Positions 54,281 through 64,000 of a DNA stretch of 64,000 nt are shown piece by piece. The translations under genes and the position numbers were made by a program. The notes under the pieces were generated by a model. That model had not been told where the DNA came from, ran no database searches, and was given only the letters and a program-made list of their open reading frames with translations. The stretch covers positions 14,818,001-14,882,000 of the forward strand of contig OZ231126.1 in NCBI GenBank assembly GCA_965153355.1, in the 5' to 3' direction. This stretch comes from Flaccisagitta enflata. Lineage: Eukaryota > Chaetognatha > Sagittoidea > Aphragmophora. Positions within the stretch are counted from its first letter, which is position 1. The number at the start of each line of letters is the position of its first letter.

Positions 54281-54949
54281 TCTGATCTTCCTACAAAATG
54301 TCATAAATCACCATGGGTCTCCAAATAGCACTTTTCCGGAGACAGCCCACAGGCAGCTTGACTGCATTTATCACATTCAATTTTTAATAGTAATCACCAG
54401 TGATAAGTGAATTATCAAAAGATACAAGGTAATGTTGTCCATAGCCTAGAGGGGCATCGAGTCAATAGCCGGGATTGCCGGACATTTACCTGTAGCACCA
54501 TATGGAGGCTGATATAACAAACTCTAGAATAAGTGATTAAGCAGCCTGCAGCTATACCATCATTTGTTTAAATAGGAATCCCGTCCTGCTCGATTGCCTT
54601 CAGTCGAAAATGCGGCCACTACAAAACATCGACTATAACACGATAGTGACACTGTCGACGCATTACGGTGACGAGCAAACACGCTGGGCCAAAACACCAC
54701 ACCCCCGCTTGGCTACTGGCGATGACTGGCGTGGGGAGTGCTGACGCAATCATGGGAAGGTCAGCCAGCCATCATCAGGAACCAGACATGTTACTGATGA
54801 GGCACCAGCTTAGCGATCTTCATTAGTTGTCAAGAGGAGTAGAGCAGAAGCAGCAGAAAACAGAATGTTGATATGGTCAGCGATACTACACCCTGCTTGT
54901 AAGTTTGTGATCAGGTGATGGCATGAAAATAAGGACAATGTCCAGAAGA

Positions 54950-55290
54950 TCAAGGCTAGGATTTGTGTCTCAAGGCTGTGATTTGAGCCTCGAGGCTGAG
55001 ATTTGAGCCTCAAGGCTGTGATTTACGCCTCGAGACTGGGATGTAAGCCTTGAGGCGGGGATTAAAGCCTTGAGGATGGGACTCCAGCCTCAATGTTGAG
55101 ATTCTAGACTCCAGGCTGAAATTGAGCCTTGAGGCTGGGATTTTAGCCTAAGGGCTGATATTTTAGCGTCAAGGCTGGAACTTGAGCCCCAAGGCTGGGA
55201 TCTGAGCTGCTGGGAGGCTAGGATCTGAGCCTGAGGCCAGATTTTACAAGGCCGAGATTTGGGCCTGGCAATTGGCCTGAGGCCAGGATT
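54950..55290. repeat. 20-bp minisatellite, GGATTTGAGCCTCGAGGCTG type
   Basis: About 16 degenerate units; no terminal inverted repeats recognised around it. Confidence 0.85.
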
Positions 55291-55457
55291 CCCAGCCTGA
55301 GGCCTGAGCTGGCCGAGACCAACGAGAACACACGGTCAGCCCATGCCCCTGCCCTGGCAGGACACGTCCAGCCGCTGCTCAAAAAAGAAGAGCAGATGGA
55401 GAAAGAGGATAATATGAATATTTCTTTTAAATCATCGACAAAATTGAGCACGGTAGC

Positions 55458-55497
<40 letters not shown>

Positions 55498-55520
55498 GAT
55501 GATGATGATGCTGATGATCT

Positions 55521-55577
<57 letters not shown>

Positions 55578-55580
55578 GTG
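55458..55580. repeat. (GAT)n and (CT)n microsatellites before the last ABC exon
   Basis: GATGATGAT at 55458-55518, then a CTCTCT array at 55522-55578 about 60 bases before the acceptor. Confidence 0.95.
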
Positions 55581-55639
55581 TCAAATATGGTTCATGAACG
55601 CTCAACCACAACCTCCTTTACCGACACCCATACCGACAG

Positions 55640-55954
<315 letters not shown>

Positions 55955-56510
55955 CGGTGGCGATTGTCACGCTACACATGAAGAGATGTCGTTTATTGTT
56001 TGCGGCTAACATTTTAACAATTTTTTTCAATGCTAATTTCGGTGCTTAAAAAGTTACCTTTTCTATTGTATTACTTGTTTTCAATTTTTTTCAATTTTCG
56101 GTTAAACCTTTGAAAGCTTTGTCAACTTATACAATTTTTATTCTTATTCTTATTCTATTCTTATTCACTTTTGTGCCGAAAGATGACCAGTTCAAATTAT
56201 TAAGCGTTTTTAGTGGAATCTATGAGGATGACGCTTTTTTATCCAAATAATTGTCATTATCTCAGGGACTGAATGTTGGACAAGTAGTCAAGAAAAAACA
56301 TGTCAAAACGAATATTGCCTTTTTTATCATTCCACGAAATGGAATTTCTCTGGCAGCAGGGCTGATCACAGGCACAGTAGCTTTCCTTGATATCTAGCAA
56401 AGATACAGTCACAACTCACGAGGAAGCTTTTCAGTCGCGCACATGCGAAGCTGTACATGTGTTCTGTTCCGTTAGTCGATTGCTCTGTAGTATTTTTGAT
56501 TTCGGTATTA

Positions 56511-57265
56511 CAGGGAATACCCCGCAAAGTGACACCAAAGAAAACGTCATATTTCTGCTTCTAGAAATGATAATCCAATTCTGAAAAAAGTTCCTGGAAG
56601 TTTTTTTAAACCGATTTTGTTTGTTTTAGACCAAAAAAAGGGTTTTGAAAAAAAAACCTACAGGGAATTTGTGAAATATCCTCAATTTTTTTAACAAAAT
56701 CGCTGTTTTCTTAAGAAAACTATTGAGGGTTGCATTTTCTCTCACTGCGATTTATCAACAAATTGTGCCAAACTGCTGGAAGTGGTCTCAAATTGAATAT
56801 ATTTTGATGAAGATTTAGTATCTGAAATGTTTTGTGAGTTTCCCATCATATTTATATCAAATTATTACATTTTTTACAAGGATTTCTAAAGCAAAAATGT
56901 TGTTTTTGGCCTTTGATAGGCTAATTTTTGATTATACATAGATTTGCAGCTTGGTCATTTTATGTATTCATTATTTACTTCAAAATATCTTCGATTCCTG
57001 CCCAACCCCGGGGTTTTGGCTCAACAGGCTTAGAAATATCACCAAAATTAGCATGACCACTCCAAAACCCCAAAACTAGGAAATGCATGCCTCGCCAACT
57101 TTAAAGTTTCTTTCAATGCTACAGTACAGTCAGAGTTTGTGCTCATTTACTTTGTAAAATCGGTTTAAAAGCGCTCTCTGGAACTTTTTTCAGAATCGGA
57201 TTATCATTTCTAGAAGCGGAAATATGATGTTTTCTTTGGTGTCACTTTGCGAGGTGTTCCCTGTA
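56511..57265. mobile_element. TA-flanked inverted-repeat element (MITE-like, Tc1/mariner-type target)
   Basis: Left end CAGGGAATACCCCGCAAAGT and the following 90 bases recur in inverse at the right end (ACTTTGCGAGGTGTTCCCTG). Both ends are flanked by TA (56509-56510, 57266-57267). 755 bp, no ORF. Confidence 0.8.
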
Positions 57266-57458
57266 TATTAGCCATTACTACCTATCTAGATACCACTGCC
57301 CAACCTACCGCGACTGGAAGACCGTGTATCTGGCCTTTATTGCTATAAAGATATGAGGATTGAGGTACTCTCAGAGTGATAAGCATTTGACTGTTACATA
57401 GTTTCTCGAACAGAATATAGGTAAAGCTTGACTTTTGAAAGGGGCGTGGTATAACCAA

Positions 57459-58185
57459 GCCCGGGCGATTTTGCATTTTCTTTAACAATACAAAATACTA
57501 TACAATCTTTGAAAGTATTGGTCCAATACCAATACAATACAATATCTTTAAGAATTGTACCCACTACATAACAATACTTTCTTATTCACCTAATGAAAGT
57601 ATCTTTTTGTTTTATCTTAGTAAATAGTTGAATCATCTGCTTAACAAAGAACGAATATAATTTTCTTAATTTAGCATCAATATTTTTTAAATTGTTTTAC
57701 TTTTGCTTCTTTTTGTAAGTTCTCTTTGAGTCTGTACCAGTTATGTGTGTGTGTGTGTGTTTTCTCTCTCTCTATCTTCATTTTCTTATCTATCATTCAT
57801 TTATCCTTCTCTCTTCCTCTCCTCTCCTTCCTATGTCCTTCTCTCTTCTCTCTTCCACTCTTCTTCTCTTCTCTCTCTCTTCCTTCCTGATACCCAGGTT
57901 GATCTGAGGATTGATCAGGGAAAATGACTTCTCATCCTCACCAAACTCACCTCTTCACACTTTTCGCACTTTCCTGAGGCCTGACTTTCATCTCTTCCTT
58001 CATCTGTCTATCCTTTCTGACCATACTTTTTTCTTGTTTTCCTACTTATATTTTCTAAAAAATTGCATTGTATTGTATTGGGAAATAACAGCCCATAGTA
58101 AGTATTGGTTAAACCCAATACTTACAAGAGTTGCAAACACATAACATCTAATAGATGCCTCTGGCCTGGGTAGTAACATATACTG
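57459..58185. repeat. AATAC-rich inverted segments, possible degraded element
   Basis: CAATACCAATACAATACAAT near 57520 faces TTGCATTGTATTGTATTGGG and ACCCAATACTTAC near 58065-58130. The region between includes a CT-rich tract (57755-57895). Outer ends (CCCGGGCG and CTGGCCTGGG) match only weakly, so the boundaries are guesses. Confidence 0.35.
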
Positions 58186-59787
58186 TTCAGGATAATGCTT
58201 TCAGTGAAAACTGAATAAATATCAGCACGTTTTTTGCCGGAGATGTTGACCGCCACGCCCACAAAAACTCCAAATTTTTCATTGCTCGTTATCAGCGCGC
58301 CTGCGGCATTTCATTTTGTTATCATCATTAAAATCATCATCCAAACTTCGATGCCATCGCAGTCATCTTATGATATCAATCAACCTATCATATACACGCG
58401 TGATCATTGTTGCTGAACGGAATACCGAAAGAGACATAGAATAATATCCGAATCATACTGGCAACGACCACTGGTTATAAATAGTTTTGAACAGCATCCG
58501 GAGCCCTGCTCCCTGTCTTTGGCAATTGGAAAATGCGTCTCGTTTGGTTTCTTCGTATTGTTTATCGACGTGCTTAACATTTAATCTATCGTTGCCGCTA
58601 TCACAGTAAGAATTGAACCTTAATTTATGAACGGCAAATGGTCAGGTGGCCACAGCACACGGGATTGACTCGTATCACATGTATTTCCACCAATTAGAAA
58701 CACAAATGACATTGATACTTCGCGTCTCTGTACCCGAACGGAAGGGAATCTGCCATCGCTTTCGGCACTTTTCCTCGAAAAAATTGCCATATCATTTCAA
58801 ATGTGTTATGTGCACAAGTGTCTTATCACAGACTGTTTGATACTGACACGCTGGCACTGTCAGACAGCAGATATCACTGTTCTAAACTCCAATGAAAAGA
58901 AATTCTTGCATTTTCAAAAAACAGTTCTACTAAAATTTTGCAGAAGAGAACTATTACTCGTTTTTCATGCTTTCCATGCATTAAGAGACTCCTGTCTCAG
59001 CCACAGAATTTCAGTTACACCCATTATGTGCTTTTATTACCTCAGCTATATTTGATCATTTTGAGCAGCTTGAATGCAATATAAAATATTAAACATACAT
59101 ACGTATGGTCTTGCATAGTTCTTTTTAATCTACTTTTAGAATTTTCCTAGGTAAAAAATAAAATTTTTAGCTACCTAGATCATGGCTTCATGTTCATTTA
59201 GTAGGACACATTTTCATTTTGTCTTTGTTCACCACTTCAGGATCATTTGCTTAGACTTGACTACAGACTGTACACTGGTGGTCACCACTCAAGCATAACT
59301 GTAGTGACTCCTACAGCCTGGGTAGGCTGGGAGCTAAGTACTGAGGCAACACCTGGTTTATGAGAACATATATATGTTATCAGAGGTTTTGAATTTGCTT
59401 CCTGCTCAGATAGCTCTCAAAGTATCAAATTTAGCTTTTTATAAAAACTGCACTCATTTACATTTTAAGTGCTGTATTTTACAAATTGTGTCCAGGCTCA
59501 TGATATTATTTGCATTTTCATAAGTTTTTCAATGATATTCAACATATGCTTCAGCTTCAACAAACCGCTGTAGTTCGCCTGTTTGGCGGTTCACGCTGAC
59601 CTGTAAAAATCATGATTTTGACAGTTTCTTGAATGAAGATAGTTCACCAGCGCCTTGTGGTATAAAACAAAAAACAAACGACATCTGGCGATAATAAAGC
59701 AATTGTCACTTTATAAAAAGGCTATAATGCGAAAAAATCATTTTGATTTATCATACATAATTTGAATTCGTACATTTTAATCATATA

Positions 59788-60053
59788 CCGTATTTTTTTT
59801 AATTAGCGCCCCGGGCGCTTTTGAAATTGGAAAGAAATATTGTCATTTTACCCTCCAATTAGCCCTCATAAGTACTCTTTTCTTACATTTACGAATGGCT
59901 ACAATATCGTTACCAGAGAGTAACATTTCTTACTTGCTCTTCTGACCGTTGCTGTAAAACACTGAAATAGCAAAATTATTCTTCTTTCAATTATTTGCTT
60001 CTTTTTCATTCTGAAGTAAAGAGAGGAGAGGGGCGATAAATGAAAAAATGCGG
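59788..60053. mobile_element. Small TA-flanked inverted-repeat element
   Basis: Left end CCGTATTTTTTTTAATTAGC and GCCCC; the right end in inverse is CCGCATTTTTTCATTTATCG and CCCCTC, about 25 bp with a few mismatches. TA lies directly outside both ends. 266 bp, no ORF. Confidence 0.55.
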
Positions 60054-60127
60054 TATGTTAGTCTAGAGATTCATCATTTCAAATATCCACATAATAAATG
60101 ATAGTTTTTCTGCCCAGAGGCATCTTT

Positions 60128-60268
60128 TGCGGCACGCGACTTGCGTCCGCCGGTCGAGCCGAATGAAACACTTTATTTTTTTATGATTTTACTTGACTCC
60201 TGCTCAGACTGGCGACTAAATATATCTTTTCACGTGACTTGCTGCCCATTCGGCCTGTTTATATCCAC
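60128..60268 (+). repeat. Palindrome repeat family, diverged copy
   Basis: GCGGCACGCGACTTGCGTCCG, ACACTTTATTTTTTTATGAT, CTCCTGCTCAGACTGGCGAC and CACGTGACTTGCTGCCC in family order. Confidence 0.6.
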
Positions 60269-60306
60269 TGGCGTCTTAATGATATTAGTTTAATCATTCA
60301 GTTTCA

Positions 60307-60475
60307 ACCACGCGCACGCGACTTAGCGTCCGCTTATTGTCGAATGGTCGCATCGGCGTTAGTCGGTCGGTTGGTCGGTCACACTTTCGCTTTTTTATAA
60401 TTTTAGTTCACTGTTCGCCCGGCGACTAAATATGGTTTCTGCCCATGGTAGCCGTGTTTTTTTTATTTTTACCTA
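60307..60475 (+). repeat. Palindrome repeat family, second copy in tandem
   Basis: ACCACGCGCACGCGACTTAGC, GTTAGTCGGTCGGTTGGTCG, CACACTTTCGCTTTTTTATA, GGCGACTAAATATGG and GGTAGCCGTG. Another minus-strand fragment follows near 60590-60615. Confidence 0.65.
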
Positions 60476-62089
60476 TTCCCGTTGAAACACAATAAAGGTC
60501 TTCGAGACGCGCAAAATCACCAAACATAAGGCGCAAAGCTGCGCTTACAGCTATATAATTGATTTGAAACCCACACTGCGGAGACACTTTTTCACGGACC
60601 GTCACCCCACGCGTGAGGCGGGCAGGGCTCAATTTATGGCATCAGATCATCGGGGCAGCAGTGAGGTCAAAAACAGAACTCCCCGTAAAGGGTGATGGAC
60701 GGGCGACAGACCTGCAGGGTGCGCCAGCACAGCTATTGCTTGTAAGGCTGGCCGACCCAGGCTGGGAAGACTGAACACACTTGAAAAACACGACAATAAA
60801 AAAGAAAAAAAAGAAACTGAAAAGATTTGTTAAGCAAAGATTGCAAAGATTTTTTTTTCATTTGCCATAAGATTTTGTTTGATTTGATTGCACAGTTAGA
60901 TATATGATCCATTTTTAGGATATCATACACTAAAGATATTCATAAAAAACCTTGCAGGCAGAGCTGAATGTTGCTTGTGGTAGCAGCAAAATTTTGTCGA
61001 ATTTCGACAGACGGATGATCGACAGAGGAGACGAGCAATAGCGGATGATGACTGCCTGGACAAAGGGGTGGTATCCTGAAAACATTTACTGTGCTATCAG
61101 CTCCTGTATCAACGCGGTAATATTTGCGCCATCATTGCTCGACTGACTTACGGTGATATTCACTCCTTTTTTTCGCGTTGTCACATCGTCAGTAACACTT
61201 TTTGAAAATAGACTGGTCTCGCACCAGAGTTTATTGACGGGGACATGCGTTAGCGAATGGCCCGAGAGATCGATATTTATCAGCTTACAATGTAATGATT
61301 TTTCAGCGCAAAGAACACACCAGCTGAGTCATCATGAGCTCAGTATGACAGTCCAACAGAACAAACATATTGTTTTCTGTCATATGTTCCATCCGATGAG
61401 CGATTAAGAATTTTCCGCCATCTTTTTTTCCCCTCCCTTTCTCTCACGATCGTTGCGGTTTAGTAGCCTACTTAATTGCATTCGCAGTGCAGTTCGAAAT
61501 ATCCGTAGTGATTATATCATTTTGTGAAATGTGTGTTGAATCACATTCTTTTTCGTTGTTTCATCTGTCCATTAATTGATTCTTTTGTTTGACCTCGATG
61601 TGATCAGGCATGTGAATTCTGTAAAAAGAAATGTTCAAAGCCTTAACAAAAAACTCTGCTTTTCCTTGCAGTTAAAGGCCATAGAACGCGCACTTTGGAT
61701 CAAGATGTGTTAGTATGCATTCTCTTTGATTGATGACAGATGATTGATGAAGTTCTTATACTATCTTCACAAATAAAATCTTTCCGCACATTTTAACATA
61801 TATCTCTGGTTATTTTGACAACTTGGTGACGAAATTAAGTTTGCAATTTTTGCACCGCATCTCTTCTAACGCTGTTCAGGTTATTTAACTCAGAAATATT
61901 TGAAATTTTTGCCCTGCCATCTCCAGTAGCGTCAAATTAATGATATCACACATTCTCTTTGTCATTTAAATTAATTGAGTTGTGACAGATGCGGTTTGCG
62001 TAGACCGTTTCAGAATTTGAAGGGTTTTCATTTGTCACCTATTTCTGATTTTTAGAGCTATATAAACATATAGTTATAAAATCAAGAAA

Positions 62090-62185
62090 ATGGCGAATGG
62101 TTTAAGACTTAAGAAGGAATCGAAGAAGCTCAAGAAATCGTTACCCGAAAAGAGCGGCCGCGTCAGATTTTCACTTCAATATTGA
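62090..62185 (+). CDS. Possible short basic peptide or first exon (31 codons)
   Basis: ATG in strong context (AAAATGG) followed by 31 codons, very rich in Lys (LKKESKKLKKSLPEKSGRVR), ending TGA. A TATATAAA sequence lies at 62059-62066, only about 24 bases before the ATG, which is too close for a normal leader. Not recognised; chance is possible. Confidence 0.2.
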   Translation: MANGLRLKKESKKLKKSLPEKSGRVRFSLQY

Positions 62186-63847
62186 TTACCTTGTGATCAA
62201 CTGGTATCCAGTCAATAAACACGCTCATTTTCGTGGAAAGATTTGTGAAGATAGTAATAGCAGTGGATGAGAGACACAAATGCCTAACATGCTGCAATGT
62301 GATCATATTGACGTTATGTTTATCTTATAGATATATGATATATGACAAACGGCGGACGCGACAAGCGTCAGTATGCGCTTTGAAATTAAATTCATCCCAA
62401 TGCAGTCTGATTCGGCATTCGCGGCAGTTAAATATCTATCACTCGTTCTGCTCTTTAAACACTTGAATGCTCCGTTGAGACCTACGTTGTATATCACCAT
62501 TGCACGCCGCACAGGAATGTCCGACTAAACCGCCCTGAGGACTTGCTAAAAAGTTTGAGAACGCCAAATAAAATATGATTTCACAGTGAACAAAAACTTA
62601 AATGGCAGCCCCAGATTTGCTATGGTTCTTTTTTCTGCCTAGAGGCCCATTACAGAGTTTGTCTTTCGTTCAAACCTCATTGTGAGGCCTTATTTGGCAC
62701 ATTGATGCAAAACCAGAGTATATCACTTTGAAGAATTTTCAAATTGTGAATCAAACCAAGGTACTACAAAGCTTGAAAATGTGCTAAGATTTTCCATTCT
62801 GTCCATGGAACATTATAACTGGCGGATCCTGAGACCAAGCCATAGCTGGCATCCCCAATGATTCCTGAGTCCCACCCTGTTAGAGCCTACGCTTCAGTTT
62901 TCTTAGCTGATTTTGCTGTGAGTGAGTCTTTCATTATAACCTGTGTTACTTTGATTTTTCTCAGATTGTCCATGATGGCACAAACATTCAGATATAAACA
63001 ATAAGACAGCACTACAAATAGATAAAAATGCAGGGGTGTATAATGTTGAGGGGCATTTGATTTTATTTCCGCATTTGCTTCATGACGCAGCCGTATCGCT
63101 GTAAGAAGTAGTTTCTGATTGCTCGTGTTATAAAACAGTATATTATGGTTTTAATATACACCTCAGTAATACATTTTAGTTTTACTGCCAAAGTGTAAAA
63201 TTCAAATTTTTCCTTTTTCTTTGATTTTCTTCTCATAAAATTATTTGATTTTATTTTCTCCCACCGGGTGTGAGATCACATATGACAGACGTTTGAAAAT
63301 GTGAATGAAAAACCACTATGTCTTCTGTCATTTAGAAATGTTATTATGCTTAGAATTCCTAGAATTCCATGATTTTACTATCAGTGTTAACAGATCTTTT
63401 CTCAGATTATTCTTTTTCATTGATTCATTTTTTTGCTAGAAAGATTTTTTCTCGACATATTGAGAACCGAACTTCTAAAGAAACCTATGCAAATCTCTTA
63501 GAAACCTAGAAACGCAGCTATTCCAGGCTGCCTCTCTTCACTTTTTCCACAACGCAGATACACTGCTGGCACAGATGTCTTCCTTTGTCTGCACCCCACC
63601 CAAAATTGAAAATACAGTGTTATGTAAATGAAGAAAATACTTCCACAAGTTGGCCAGAACCTGTAATCCTGGCTTCTAACCCAGACTCCTACGTCTCTGG
63701 GACCGTAGAGCCAGCTGTTGTGAGCCACCCTACACGTTTTCTCAGTTTGGTATTATACAGATTACCGTGCAGCTTGACATAGAATTGTCCACAAAACATT
63801 TTTATTGAAAATTAAAATCAATAATTTAGACACACTTTTCTTTTGAG

Positions 63848-64000
63848 CAAAATAGTTTTTTGACAGCATATTTAAATTCCTGATGAGCCGCACTATAGCA
63901 CTCATAAAGATACATTTTAGAAGGCCATCATGATTTAACACAGCTAAAATGAAAAAACTTTATTTTTATGAAAATATAGTGCAACCTATCAAATGAAAGG
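63848..64000. mobile_element. Foldback element copy C, cut by the window end
   Basis: GACAGCATATTTAAATTCCTGATGAG near the left and AATATAGTGCAACCTATCAA, ATGAAAGG at the end match the inner arms of copies A and B. The outer right arm would lie beyond the window. Confidence 0.65.

Larger units (their letters stand above)
52463..55639. other. Region between the two ABC exons: repeats, expected exon missing
   Basis: Two diverged copies of one segment (52630-52870 and 54060-54260), a GGCCCC-TIR element (53131-53620), minisatellite units (54950-55290), a (GAT)n array and a (CT)n array (55460-55580). No segment encoding LSGGQ or Walker B was recognised. Confidence 0.6.

Noticed and set aside
62090-62185. 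TATATAAA box as promoter of the short Lys-rich ORF
   Set aside because: Only about 24 bases separate it from the ATG, which leaves no room for a leader; such AT motifs are common here.

Overview
This is a eukaryotic, almost certainly invertebrate metazoan, nuclear genomic window. The evidence is small exons with GT-AG splice sites in introns of up to 12 kb, animal-type gene families (a PP2A scaffold subunit, an LRR-Roco protein, a DZIP3-like HEPN protein, an ABCB-type transporter), a BEL/Pao LTR retrotransposon, and a very heavy load of microsatellites, minisatellites and short inverted-repeat elements. The species cannot be named from the sequence. No tRNA, rRNA or CRISPR array was recognised.

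Layout. (1) 1362-22884, plus strand: eleven exons of a divergent PP2A regulatory subunit A (HEAT-repeat scaffold). They join in frame to 414 codons and match the family from its N-terminus to about residue 430 of the usual 589. The last HEAT repeats were not found. The introns hold dispersed repeats; intron 8 alone is 12 kb. (2) 22885-27098: repeats, including a 1.6-kb block of three different arrays. (3) 27099-28220, minus: a one-exon HEPN-domain protein with an intact R-X4-H motif. (4) 28221-32452: minisatellites, foldback elements and terminal-inverted-repeat elements with a minisatellite core. (5) 32453-39028, minus: an LRR-Roco gene made of seven LRR exons of exactly 135 nt, all in phase 1, followed by one large Roc-COR-like exon. 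Its 5' exons are not visible. A foldback element carrying a nested hAT-like element sits between LRR exons. (6) 39202-51693: a decayed BEL/Pao element bracketed by two direct 790-bp LTR-like copies, with an unusual third ORF of 769 codons after the integrase. (7) 52355-55854, plus: two exons of an ABCB-type ATP-binding cassette; the exon carrying the signature motif and Walker B between them is absent. (8) 55855-64000: no convincing gene, but two TA-flanked inverted-repeat elements, more dispersed repeats and a foldback cut by the window end.

Two dispersed repeat families recur throughout. One begins with the perfect palindrome AGTCGCGTGCACGCGACT followed by TCCG/TCGG tetranucleotide runs. 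The other has long terminal inverted repeats containing GGCCCCGAAGGGGCC around a roughly 20-bp minisatellite. Both resemble, in architecture only, the tandem-repeat-carrying non-autonomous elements known from other invertebrates.

Functionally, the HEPN gene and the LRR-Roco gene are same-strand neighbours and together have the parts of an innate-sensor module (effector-like HEPN, P-loop switch, LRR sensor). That link is inference from adjacency.
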